64,000 nucleotides of DNA from an uncultured Alphaproteobacteria bacterium (GTDB taxonomy: Bacteria; Pseudomonadota; Alphaproteobacteria; Rhodobacterales; Rhodobacteraceae), in contig CACOBR010000003.1 of the NCBI GenBank assembly GCA_902625475.1, forward strand, positions 62,001 to 126,000. Direction: 5' to 3'. This document shows positions 39,440 to 48,979 of the stretch, one piece after another. The position numbers were made by a program, and so were the translations under genes. The notes beneath the pieces were generated by a model, which searched no databases, had not been told where the DNA came from, and saw only the letters and a program-made list of their open reading frames with translations. Every line of letters begins with the position of its first letter. The stretch's first letter is position 1.

Positions 39440-39724
39440 CTAGTTAGGTAACCAATCTTCACCTATTGGAGAAATTACAGTAGTACTTGCTACATCAGCA
39501 CCAGCTTCAGTGCGAGCTTTGAATATATCTGGTCTTTCCCCAAAAGTTTTCATTTGAGATGCATTTTCCATGTGCACAACCATGAAAATTTTACTTTCTT
39601 CTGGGTTTGTTCCAGCCCAAATCATTTTTACACCAACTTTTTCCATTTCAGGATTTAAACTTTCAGCCATTTCCTTCCAACGTGCAAAACCTTTGGATAT
39701 ATTTACAGTCACTAACATTTTCAT
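39440..39724 (-). CDS. DUF3764-like small protein
   Basis: MLVTVNISKGFARWKEMAES..MIWAGTNPEESKIFMVVHMEN pattern. Confidence 0.6.
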   Translation of the reverse strand: MKMLVTVNISKGFARWKEMAESLNPEMEKVGVKMIWAGTNPEESKIFMVVHMENASQMKTFGERPDIFKARTEAGADVASTTVISPIGEDWLPN

Positions 39725-40197
39725 AAGATTCTCCTTTATGATTTTTTTATATTCCTTTAGTCAAGTATTCAGTGCACTGCTGCCCATCCGGCATCTAGGT
39801 CGTAGTGAACTCTGGTATTATAGAATTTAATAATCCTTGTGCCTATAAAAAAATCTTGAATACACTTATTGTAGAAGAAAACTTAACTTTACTTTAGCAA
39901 CTTCTACTACGCACTATTATTTAGTTATTTTTGAGTTTATTTTTGTAAATTTAATATTCTTGCAAATCATTAAAGGTTATTGTATATATTTTTTGTTGCA
40001 GGGGGGATCTTTGATTTTCTAGACTTAGCGCTGAGCAAGCCTTAAGCCAAGCGAGTCACTGCAACACCATTTTTTAATTTTTAAATTACTGTTGATACCT
40101 CCGCTAACATATTTAAGGACGTAATTAATTATATATAAATATAAGTTTTTTTATTTACTAATTTAGAATGCATTTGAAAATTATGCTTACTTCATTT

Positions 40198-40285
40198 GTT
40201 AGTATGATAAGAAAACATATAGTGAACTAGTTGCTATTCAAAGTTCACAAAATAGGAACTTTTTTGTAGAACTTAGATAAAATAT
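40198..40285 (+). repeat. possible degenerate left end of the dispersed repeat
   Basis: AGTATGATAAGAAAACATATAGTGAACTAGTTGCTATTCAAAG.. compared with copy 8 left end. Confidence 0.4.
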
Positions 40286-40370
40286 AATAAGCTTGAAAAA
40301 GTTGATAGGAGGTTATCACTTTTTTTATTGTTTTTTTGGATGATAATAATCACTTTCCCCATTAATTTAA

Positions 40371-40545
40371 AGAGTAATCGATACCTAATCTAATGAGGAA
40401 AATACCTAATATAAACTTTATAGATAAAGTGCCCGATTTTTTTTATCTCTTAAAAGACTGAAAAAGCTGACTTAAAGGGGCAGTTCGTAAGAGTTTCATT
40501 TAAATTTGACAGTCAAGATACTTATAAAATCTACCCTTTGGATAT
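40371..40545 (+). repeat. recO 3'-end duplication plus degenerate repeat left half (copy 15)
   Basis: AGTAATCGATACCTAATCTAATGAGGAAAATACCTAAT aligns with ATTAATCGATACCCTATCTAATGAGGAAAATACCTGAT at 8761-8799; similarity continues into the repeat. Confidence 0.75.
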
Positions 40546-40606
40546 ATTCTGATTCACACAATTCAAAAATCCTATTCTGTTAAAAAAAAGTAAATAACTT
40601 TATACA

Positions 40607-41071
40607 TTATTCTCTTTGATCTAGATTTTCTAATAATTCTTGAAGTCTCTCCAAGGTTCCATTATCACAAAAAGACTCAATTATAGATGGAGCTCTTTGC
40701 ATCCATTTGGGTCTGTTTTCTGACCATAATTCAACGGTTGGTTTAAATTCTATTTGATCTCCTAAAAGTCCTGCTGGAACATAAGCCATTCCTTCAAGGA
40801 GGTCAGGTTTATTATATATAAAACAACTACAAGATGGGCAATAATAGTAATACATGTCCATCCCACTACCACCAACTATTTTATAAGATTTCAAATTTCC
40901 GGTTATATTAATTTCATGTTCGGGCCAAGCTAAAGCAGAAATAGAAGTTCCAATTCTTTGATGGCATATAGAACAATGACACATAAACTGCATCATAGGG
41001 TCATGTTCCATCTCGACAGTTATTTCACCACAATGGCATTTTGCACTATATTTCATTGGTATTTTCTCCAT
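40607..41071 (-). CDS. GFA family (glutathione-dependent formaldehyde-activating-like) protein
   Basis: CHCGEITVEM, CHCSICHQRIGTSISALAW, YCPSC zinc-binding Cys pattern. Confidence 0.88.
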   Translation of the reverse strand: MEKIPMKYSAKCHCGEITVEMEHDPMMQFMCHCSICHQRIGTSISALAWPEHEINITGNLKSYKIVGGSGMDMYYYYCPSCSCFIYNKPDLLEGMAYVPAGLLGDQIEFKPTVELWSENRPKWMQRAPSIIESFCDNGTLERLQELLENLDQRE

Positions 41072-41149
41072 CTCTGAAACTTACTTTCAATAAATTATAC
41101 GACCAGAAATTGATTTTTGTAAAATGAAAAATATAGGGAAAATATGCAA

Positions 41150-41360
41150 AGGTGTGCGGTAAAGGGTGTGGTTAGTTAATTTTTCATAATAATATGACAG
41201 TTATGACACCCACCCCTAAGACATATCTTTTAGGGCACCTCAAAAATCATAGCATATTTTATCAAGTACTACTGCTCAAATATTTTGGTTTGGAAAGCAA
41301 ACATCTCTAATCTTCCAATATAGTATATTTCGTATAATATTCTTTTATGAAAATTTTATT
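41150..41360 (+). repeat. dispersed intergenic repeat, copy 16 (plus extension shared with copy 4)
   Basis: AATATGACAGTTATGACACCCACCCCTAAGACATATCTTTTAGGGCACCTCAAAAATCATAGCATATTTTATCAAGTACTACTGCTCAAATATTTTGGTTTGGAAAGCAAACATCTCTAATCTTCC. Confidence 0.9.
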
Positions 41361-41624
41361 ATTATTATTAATTTGTTTATTTTTTCCACCTTTGGCATTC
41401 ATTACGTGTAAGATCACAACTAAGACACAAATAATAAGGTCCTGAAAAATTATAAACATCCATACAACGACTTTTAGGTTTTTTTATTTTTATTTTATCG
41501 GAGCATTTGTCATTTAGAAATATAATTATTATTAAGAGTATAGATGGAAGTGTACTTTATTGATACATAGCTTTAGTAATTAAGAAGAAGATATAAAAGG
41601 CTGGAAAAATATTGGGAGAACTAA

Positions 41625-42443
41625 ATGACAGTAAGAATTGAAAAAGAAGGTAATGTTTGGACTATTATTCACTCAAGACCAGAAGCACGTAATGCTATGG
41701 ATCCACAAAGTGCCGACGATCTGACATCCGCTTTTTTAGAATTTGACACAAACCCTTTAGCAGATGTTGCTGTCTTTTGGGGCGAGGGAGGCGCATTTTG
41801 TTCTGGTTGGGATTTGAAATATGTATCTACGCTTGATAAACAATATCCACTTAAAGAATTAGACATACCCAAAGATGGTGGAAAACGTGGTAATGGTGGC
41901 GATATTGCCCGAGGACCGCTAGGACCGAGTAGGCTTGAATTAGACAAACCTGTAATTGCAGCAGTTTCAGGGCCTGCTGTAGCGGGTGGAATGGAGTTAG
42001 CACTTTGGAGTGATTTTAGGGTAATGGAGCGTACTGCATACCTTGGGGTTTATTGCCGCCGATGGGGTGTCCCGTTAATAGATGGGGGAACTGTTAGACT
42101 TCCTAGAATAGTGGGACAGGGACGAGCATTAGAAATAATATTGACTGGAAGACAAGTTATGGCTGAAGAATGTGAAAAATTGGGTCTATGTGAATATGTA
42201 GTTGAAGAGGGTGGAGCAAGGAAAAAAGCTGAAGAGTTAGCTCATGAAATTGCTCGCTTTCCGCAAACTTGTGTCCGTGCCGATAGACGTTCTGCTATAA
42301 ACCAAAGAAACTTAAACATTCGAGACGCTCTAATAAATGAATGGTATAATGGGAGAGCAGCTTTGATCGAGGATGGCGTCGACGGAGCATCTCGTTTTAA
42401 AAGTGGTTTAGGTAGGCACGGTGATTTCAAAAATATAAAATGA
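41625..42443 (+). CDS. enoyl-CoA hydratase/isomerase family protein
   Basis: SRPEARNAMD, GGAFCSGWDL, PVIAAVSGPAVAGGMELALW motifs. Confidence 0.92.
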   Translation: MTVRIEKEGNVWTIIHSRPEARNAMDPQSADDLTSAFLEFDTNPLADVAVFWGEGGAFCSGWDLKYVSTLDKQYPLKELDIPKDGGKRGNGGDIARGPLGPSRLELDKPVIAAVSGPAVAGGMELALWSDFRVMERTAYLGVYCRRWGVPLIDGGTVRLPRIVGQGRALEIILTGRQVMAEECEKLGLCEYVVEEGGARKKAEELAHEIARFPQTCVRADRRSAINQRNLNIRDALINEWYNGRAALIEDGVDGASRFKSGLGRHGDFKNIK

Positions 42444-42865
42444 CAGGGACTTATAAAACAATATCAGAAAATAATTTTATAGCTTTTTGCAAAGATACAA
42501 TCCCATCAGTAAAAAATTTTGAAGTAAAACTAAAAAAGTTTGAAAAATCTGGTGTAGAAATTGATTATTTTCCTGACAAAAAGCATGTTGGTAAAAGAGA
42601 CAGGTTCTGGACCCAAAACTTATTTACTGCAGCGGATATGGTCTCTTATGGTTGCATACTTTGCAGATACCCAAACGCAATACAATCTGTCACTATAAAT
42701 TTTAGCGGAAATTTTTTTGCCACAGAACAGGTTTGTAATGTTCGTGTTTCTAGTACAATTCAAGAATATGAAGAAAAATTCGCACACTCCACAGTAGATA
42801 TAGTTACATTTTCAAAGCAAATGATAGCAAAATTGACTTGTAATTATCTAATAATAGGAAAATAA
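42440..42865 (+). CDS. hypothetical protein
   Basis: ATGA overlap with the upstream CDS. Confidence 0.6.
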   Translation: MTGTYKTISENNFIAFCKDTIPSVKNFEVKLKKFEKSGVEIDYFPDKKHVGKRDRFWTQNLFTAADMVSYGCILCRYPNAIQSVTINFSGNFFATEQVCNVRVSSTIQEYEEKFAHSTVDIVTFSKQMIAKLTCNYLIIGK

Positions 42866-42920
42866 AAAATATCTTCTTAAAAAAAACATAATAGATGGAA
42901 TAATAGTGTACTGAATCAAC

Positions 42921-43931
42921 ATGGATCCAATATCTCAAGGAACTGTTGGCGCAGCTTTTGCGCAGTCTACAGCTAATAAAAATAATATCATCAAGATTGG
43001 TATTATAGGTTTTCTAGCAGGGTTGGCCCCTGATTTAGATGTTTTTATTCGTTCTTCTACTGACCCAATTCTATCTCTTGAGTACCACAGGCAGTTTACT
43101 CACTCGCTGTTTTTTATTCCCATTGGCGCTTTGATTGTTACTCTTGTGATCTTTCCCTTGGTTAAAAAGTCACTAAGTCTGAAGACTGTCTATGTGGCGA
43201 GTTTTTTTGGATATACAACTCATGGATTGCTGGATGCATGCACTTCTTACGGCACGTTACTCTTTTGGCCTTTTTCCAACGAGCGAGTTACCTGGAATAA
43301 TATATCTGTTGTTGATCCAATTTTCACCATTCCTGTATTGGTCTTGACTGCAACCGCTATAATAATCAGAAAACCACTAATAAGTTTTTTTGCAATTGGA
43401 TGGATGATTTTATATCTTTTATTAGGATTTGTACAATATGAAAGAGCATTTTTAGTTGCAAATGATCTTGCGCATACAAGAGGACATAATCCAGAGCGTC
43501 TGACGCTAAAGCCGTCATTTGGTAATCTGATCTTATGGAAGTCAATTTATCAGTATGAAGAAAACTTTTATGTTGATGCAATTCGAACTGCATTATCCTC
43601 AACTTGGTGTTTGGGAGAAAGTATTCGAATGTTTGACTATCAATATCATCTGCCCAATCTAGATATTGACAGCCAACAAAGAAAGGATATTGAAAGGTTC
43701 CGTTGGTTTTCTCAGGACTATTTGGGGTTTGACTATGAAAAAAGTCTAGTCACAGACGTTCGTTACTCTATGGTTCCAAATCAAATTGCACCGATGTGGG
43801 GTGTGGTCATTGATACTCAGAAAAGCAAGAATGAGCATGCGATTTGGTGGACAAGTCGTACTCTAGAGCAAAGTCAGTTAGACATGTTTAAAGATATGTT
43901 AATTGGGAAAACGTGTAGAAACAGTTTTTGA
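42921..43931 (+). CDS. YdjM-like membrane-bound metal-dependent hydrolase family protein
   Basis: MDPISQGTVGAAFAQ, APDLDVF, HRQFTHSLFF, HGLLDACTSYGT motifs. Confidence 0.88.
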   Translation: MDPISQGTVGAAFAQSTANKNNIIKIGIIGFLAGLAPDLDVFIRSSTDPILSLEYHRQFTHSLFFIPIGALIVTLVIFPLVKKSLSLKTVYVASFFGYTTHGLLDACTSYGTLLFWPFSNERVTWNNISVVDPIFTIPVLVLTATAIIIRKPLISFFAIGWMILYLLLGFVQYERAFLVANDLAHTRGHNPERLTLKPSFGNLILWKSIYQYEENFYVDAIRTALSSTWCLGESIRMFDYQYHLPNLDIDSQQRKDIERFRWFSQDYLGFDYEKSLVTDVRYSMVPNQIAPMWGVVIDTQKSKNEHAIWWTSRTLEQSQLDMFKDMLIGKTCRNSF

Positions 43932-43980
43932 TATTAATATATTAGGAATTCGCGGGAAAGAGTTTTCAGATTTTCTGATG

Positions 43981-44045
43981 CTTCCACAATAACTATAGCA
44001 TATTTTAGTAATTTATTCTGCTTAAATATTTTGGTTTGGAAAGAT
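43981..44045 (+). repeat. dispersed intergenic repeat, copy 17 (right half)
   Basis: CACAATAACTATAGCATATTTTAGTAATTTATTCTGCTTAAATATTTTGGTTTGGAAAG. Confidence 0.75.
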
Positions 44046-44067
44046 GTGAGGCTTTTTTAAAAAGTTT

Positions 44068-45111
44068 TTAATTTATGTTATTTCTTAAATATTTGAGTCT
44101 TTCAGCTCCTGACGGATGAGTAGACAACCAGCCACTTTTTACTTCATTCATACAAACAGATTTTTCTATTTTAGTTGCTATACAATAATGGTTTGTAAGT
44201 TTTTCGATCGCTTTTAAAAAACTTGTTTTTGACATACCAGTTTTCTCTAATAATTTTAAAGCAATTATATCTGCATCTTTTTCCAAATCACGACTCTTTT
44301 TTAAACCCCAAATGTTTATACCTATAAAAACAATTTCCTCAAAAATACTTTCATCTAGACCAAAAATCATCCAAGCAATTGAAGATAGACCGGCTATTTC
44401 TACAATCTGTTGTAAAGAATGCCTTTCTTTTATATGTGCTATCTCATGAGCTATCACAGAAAGAATTAAGTCATCATCTTTAAGAAGTTTAACAAGATCA
44501 TCAGTAATTATTATAGGTCCACCAGGTAATGCTAAAGCATTGGGTCCCAATATATTAGATTTATTAAATTTAATTTCTGGATTTTTATAAAGTCCTGAAT
44601 GTTTGAAAATCTTTTGAGATTTATCTTTTATTTCGGTTATTCTTTTTTCTGGAAGTTTTGATTTTTCAAGCAATGTTTTCGAAAGAGTTTTATAAGTTGA
44701 TTCACCAATTTTTTGCTCCCAGTTATGAGGAAAAAAATATACTAAAGTTGAACTAAATGAAATAAATAGGTATCGATAACCAATTACTAGTAAAATTATT
44801 GTTAATAATATAATGAAAACATTTTTTAATCTAAATTTATCAAAGTTTTTAAATAATAATTCATTTTTTGGAATTAGTAATTTTAAATCTATTTCGTTTA
44901 ATTTTTCTTTGGTAACAAATAAGATACCATTTTCTAAAAATATGCTTTTATCATTCTGAACAGATTGTACTTTTAGCAAATGGTATAAACGTTCTTCACC
45001 TTTGAAAATAGAAACTTTACTTTTTTCGATTACAATGCTGGCGGATTCTTCCTTCGAAGATCCTGGCATAAAAAAATCTCCATCAATTTTTTTTTTAGAT
45101 ATTGACTTCAA
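44068..45111 (-). CDS. M48 family metallopeptidase
   Basis: VIAHEIAHIKERHS zinc motif, TM helix upstream. Confidence 0.9.
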   Translation of the reverse strand: MKSISKKKIDGDFFMPGSSKEESASIVIEKSKVSIFKGEERLYHLLKVQSVQNDKSIFLENGILFVTKEKLNEIDLKLLIPKNELLFKNFDKFRLKNVFIILLTIILLVIGYRYLFISFSSTLVYFFPHNWEQKIGESTYKTLSKTLLEKSKLPEKRITEIKDKSQKIFKHSGLYKNPEIKFNKSNILGPNALALPGGPIIITDDLVKLLKDDDLILSVIAHEIAHIKERHSLQQIVEIAGLSSIAWMIFGLDESIFEEIVFIGINIWGLKKSRDLEKDADIIALKLLEKTGMSKTSFLKAIEKLTNHYCIATKIEKSVCMNEVKSGWLSTHPSGAERLKYLRNNIN

Positions 45112-46153
45112 TTCCTTCCATTTCTGAGTATTCTTCTCCCAGCGATGATAAATTCTTTTTTTCTGTATCTAGGAAAATATTTAAATCACCAATTATTTCG
45201 ATTTTTGTCGAATACGATAAATACTTATAAAATCTAATTTGTGCCCATGGGGACATAAGACCAAGTGTAATAGGGATTATTATTGCATTAGTAATTATTA
45301 TCCAGAGATAAGTAGCAGGATTTAATGTAGAATCAAAATTTGCAGAAATTTCGTTATTATTTGAATTACTTAGAATGGTAGCTCTTAGTAACATGTTTCT
45401 AGCAAAAATTCTGTATATAAAATTCGTGATAAAGATGATTGGTATCATTATAAAAAAAAGTATTTCAAATCCGTTTGAATAGTCATTGAATATTGTATCT
45501 ATATAGTCAAAATTCCATTCTATAAGATTTGCAATATCCCAAATTGTGTAAACAATAATACTATAAAAGATGATTAATGCAGGTAAAAAACCAGATTTAA
45601 ACGAATCTATATAATATTGTTTAATTGTTGTATCTGCTGAAAATCTAGATGTACCATATGAATGATTATTAGCATAATAAGTATAATAAAATTTCGTAAA
45701 AAGAGGTTGGAGAAAACCTAAAGAGAAGAAACTAATTACTGGACCTAAAACAAAATAAAGAAGTGTCTGCTTGTAATTTCCATGCCAATTAAATCTAATA
45801 TTCCTATAAGAAACCATACGTGCATTGAATCTTAAAGACGAATTAATTATAAAAGGAGAAAGAAAGAAAATTATGATAAAGCTTACAAAACTAAAAACTG
45901 GTATGTAAGAAGAACCTATTCCGAGTATAATAATAACAATAAAAGCAATTAATCTACCTTTAAAGATTTGCCAACCTGTAGCATGATAGGCAAAGGAATT
46001 TTCTAGAATATTTGTGTTATTATAAAAGTATTTAAGTCTTCTCACTTTTGCCCAGGCGCTAAAAATACCAATTGTGACTACAGTTAAAAGAATATTGGCA
46101 AGCCATATGCCAAAATATTCTATTGCTTTTCCTTTAAATTCTATTCCTTTCAT
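45095..46153 (-). CDS. YjgN/DUF898 family membrane protein
   Basis: FKGKAIEYFGIWLANILLTVVTIGIFSAWAKVRRLKYFYNNT; overlaps the M48 gene as in typical YjgN-M48 pairs. Confidence 0.88.
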   Translation of the reverse strand: MKGIEFKGKAIEYFGIWLANILLTVVTIGIFSAWAKVRRLKYFYNNTNILENSFAYHATGWQIFKGRLIAFIVIIILGIGSSYIPVFSFVSFIIIFFLSPFIINSSLRFNARMVSYRNIRFNWHGNYKQTLLYFVLGPVISFFSLGFLQPLFTKFYYTYYANNHSYGTSRFSADTTIKQYYIDSFKSGFLPALIIFYSIIVYTIWDIANLIEWNFDYIDTIFNDYSNGFEILFFIMIPIIFITNFIYRIFARNMLLRATILSNSNNNEISANFDSTLNPATYLWIIITNAIIIPITLGLMSPWAQIRFYKYLSYSTKIEIIGDLNIFLDTEKKNLSSLGEEYSEMEGIEVNI

Positions 46154-46571
46154 TCCATTTTTCCTTTAAAAAACTAAGCTAATTTACCTATCTATATAAT
46201 TAATGATTTCTTTAAGTTAAATTGGTTTAATTATAAAATCTACCTAAATTTTAAACTGTAGATTTTATGAATTATCACAGATAGTTATCTTCAATTTTTC
46301 TAAATCTCAAAGAGCATAATTTATACTCACTTTTTTAAGGAAATCACACAGTTTCAAATGAAAAATTATTGTTTTTATTCATTAAAACTTTAGGTAATAT
46401 CTAGTACTTCTATATCAATTTATGATATTGACTTCGTTTCAATTGACAGATTGAAGTTAAGAAAGTGATCATTATCTCATGATTTATGGATTATTGATAC
46501 AAGCAACTTGTTATTTTTGAACATAATCATTTTGTCCGTAACGGGAGTTAAGAATTGTATAGGCTATTAGG

Positions 46572-46994
46572 ATGAAAATAAATAATTTGATCCAGCTTGA
46601 ACCTTCAGAGATATCTGAAAGATTTTCAAAATCTTCGGGACCAGGCGGACAGCATATAAATAAAGTCGATACTAAAGTCGAATTACGTTTTTTTGCAATA
46701 AAATCCCCGAACCTTTCAAAGTCTGTTAAGGATAGACTAAAAGTAATTGCTGGTAATAAATGGACTCTTAATGGAGAAATTGTCATTACTGCTGAAAAAC
46801 ACCGATCACAGTCAAAGAATCGTGAATTAGCAAAATCAAAATTAGTGGGTCTCATTTTAAAGGCTCTTGAAAAACCAGTGTACAGATTACAAACGAGGCC
46901 AAGTAAGTCTGTAAGAATTCGAAGAAGTAATGAAAAACAAAAAAGGAGCAAAATTAAAGCTTTGCGTGGTCGAGTTAGGGATGGTCAAATTTAA
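46572..46994 (+). CDS. arfB: alternative ribosome-rescue factor / peptidyl-tRNA hydrolase ArfB
   Basis: SSGPGGQHINKVDTKVELRF GGQ motif and basic C-terminal tail. Confidence 0.9.
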   Translation: MKINNLIQLEPSEISERFSKSSGPGGQHINKVDTKVELRFFAIKSPNLSKSVKDRLKVIAGNKWTLNGEIVITAEKHRSQSKNRELAKSKLVGLILKALEKPVYRLQTRPSKSVRIRRSNEKQKRSKIKALRGRVRDGQI

Positions 46995-47327
46995 TTATTT
47001 TATTTTTTAATTAATAAATTTTTAAAATTAGATTAATTTAATAAAAAATTTAGAGTTTTTTTTTGAACATAAAATTTAAAATAATTATCCTTTGGACATA
47101 TCTTAATGAGTGGTTAGGAGTTTAAATAAATTTTATAAATAATAGCATTAACAATTGGCACATAAAATGATATACCCACGATCTATTTTCCAAACTGTCC
47201 TTTTAAATAATGGAGACAACTTTAAATTTTTCTAAAGATATTAGGTTGTAAGGCAATTGGATTGACTTTCTAATTTATTATAATAATAAGCCTACTCTTG
47301 AAAAAACTGAAATAATATGATGTTAAC

Positions 47328-48020
47328 ATGAATATGCTAAATACATTTATTAAACCAATGCATCGTGAAGGTATAAAATTTGTACTAATTTTTAGTATCA
47401 CTTCTTTGATTTTGTTTTTTATTTATATCCCTTTAGGTTGGGTTGGAATTGGTCTTACCATCTGGTGCTATTATTTTTTTCGAGATCCAAAACGTACAAC
47501 ACCAGTTCGAGACGGCCTATTAGTTAGTCCAGCAGACGGGGTAATTTCACTGATTGAAAAAACTATGCCTCCGCCAGAGCTTGATATAGGGAAAGAGGCC
47601 CTTACAAGGATAAGTGTGTTTATGAATGTATTTAATTGTCACGTAAACCGCTCACCTATTGCTGGCAAGGTTATGGAGATTAATTATCGTCCTGGTAAGT
47701 TTTTTAATGCTTCATTAGATAAAGCTAGCGTTGATAATGAGCGCAATAGTTTGGTACTTCAAATTCCTGACGGTAGGCAGATTATAGTTGTGCAGATTGC
47801 TGGTTTAGTTGCTAGGCGCATTGTATCATTTGTAAAACCTAAGCAGACATTGCGAATTGGCCAAAGGTTTGGACTTATCCGGTTTGGATCACGGGTGGAT
47901 ATATATTTACCAACTGGTGTGCAACCACTTGTTTGTCTTGGTCAAACAATGGTTTCTGGTGAAACGGTAATAGCAGATTTAACCAGTAAAGAATTGGCAC
48001 GTGATGGTAGAAAGGAATGA
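47328..48020 (+). CDS. psd: phosphatidylserine decarboxylase
   Basis: [30 protein letters not shown] (GS cleavage) motifs; followed by pssA. Confidence 0.95.
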   Translation: MNMLNTFIKPMHREGIKFVLIFSITSLILFFIYIPLGWVGIGLTIWCYYFFRDPKRTTPVRDGLLVSPADGVISLIEKTMPPPELDIGKEALTRISVFMNVFNCHVNRSPIAGKVMEINYRPGKFFNASLDKASVDNERNSLVLQIPDGRQIIVVQIAGLVARRIVSFVKPKQTLRIGQRFGLIRFGSRVDIYLPTGVQPLVCLGQTMVSGETVIADLTSKELARDGRKE

Positions 48021-48773
48021 TTGATGGGCAAAACCAGTAATCAAAAATTTGAGCTTTCACTTATTCAATTAGTACCTAACATGATGACTATTGCTGCTAT
48101 TTGTCTTGGGATAACTGCTATTAAACACGGCTTTGAAGGTAAATTTCAAAGTGCTGTCCAACTTATTTTATTGGCAAGTGTTCTTGATGGATTAGATGGT
48201 CGTGTAGCTAGGCTATTAAAAAGTGATAGTAAGTTAGGTGCAGAACTAGATTCCTTAGCAGATGTCTTGAATTTTGGGATTGCACCACCTTTTGTTTTAT
48301 ACTTCTGGGCTTTGCAAGATCTACAAGGCCTAGGTTGGTTTTCAGTACAGATTTACGTGGTTTGTTGTGTAGTTCGTCTGGCACGCTTCAACGTTAATAG
48401 TAAGTCTGATGAAGAAGTTAATTCCAACGGTTACTTTGTTGGTGTTCCAGCTCCAGCAGCAGCTCTTTTAGTTATGCTGCCTATGTATTTTTCATTCGCT
48501 TTGGGTATGGTTGATTTTTTACCATCTCTTGCTATCTGTGGACATTTAGTATTAGTAGGACTTTTGATGATCAGTAATATTCCAACCTGGTCATTTAAAG
48601 TTGTTACCACTTCCCCAAAAAATTCTAAATATTTTCTAATTGGCTTTGCTGTTATCGGCGCAGCTTTTTTAAACTATATTTGGTTAACCTTGATTGCTTT
48701 ATGCATAGGCTATATCCTACTGGTGCTATTTACTATTATCACTGGAAAGGCAAAACGCCCTATACAAATGTGA
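48021..48773 (+). CDS. pssA: CDP-diacylglycerol-serine O-phosphatidyltransferase
   Basis: LDGLDGRVARLLKSDSKLGAELDSLAD CDP-alcohol phosphotransferase motif. Confidence 0.95.
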   Translation: MMGKTSNQKFELSLIQLVPNMMTIAAICLGITAIKHGFEGKFQSAVQLILLASVLDGLDGRVARLLKSDSKLGAELDSLADVLNFGIAPPFVLYFWALQDLQGLGWFSVQIYVVCCVVRLARFNVNSKSDEEVNSNGYFVGVPAPAAALLVMLPMYFSFALGMVDFLPSLAICGHLVLVGLLMISNIPTWSFKVVTTSPKNSKYFLIGFAVIGAAFLNYIWLTLIALCIGYILLVLFTIITGKAKRPIQM

Positions 48774-48829
48774 TTAAAATTTAATATTAGCTAAATATTA
48801 ATTTACAAAAAATGAAATATTAAAAATGA

Positions 48830-48940
48830 TGGTAGGCTCACCAAAAACTATAAACTATGAGTTAGAAATTATTGAATCTAAAATATCTAGCGAAAACTCT
48901 TCCTACTTGTACTACTATGAAATAATTTTGGAATAATATA
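48830..48940 (+). repeat. possible very degenerate outlying copy (18)
   Basis: GGTAGGCTCACCAAAAACTATAAACTATGAG..TACTTGTACTACTATGAAATAATTTTGGAATA. Confidence 0.35.
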
Positions 48941-48979
48941 AGTTTACAATTAATTATAAAATTATGAGCGCTTTCAGGC

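Noticed and set aside
39995-40069. Possible tRNA: 7-bp GTTGCAG/CTGCAAC pairing followed by A-CCA
   Set aside because: No T-loop (TTCGAAT-like) sequence or recognisable anticodon/D arm; treated only as a stem-loop.
41374-41537. Small Cys-rich minus-strand frame (..KCSDKIKIKKPKSRCMDVYNFSGPYYLCLSCDLTRNECQRWKK)
   Set aside because: No acceptable start codon after the upstream stop and it overlaps the other-strand ORF starting at 41348; insufficient support.
8842-44045. Classical integron attC sites
   Set aside because: Copies lack recognisable RYYYAAC/GTTRRRY core sites and the palindromic attC layout; genes lie on both strands and no IntI-like ORF is present.
8842-44045. CRISPR array
   Set aside because: Repeats are too long, too divergent and separated by kilobases of genes rather than short spacers; no cas genes.
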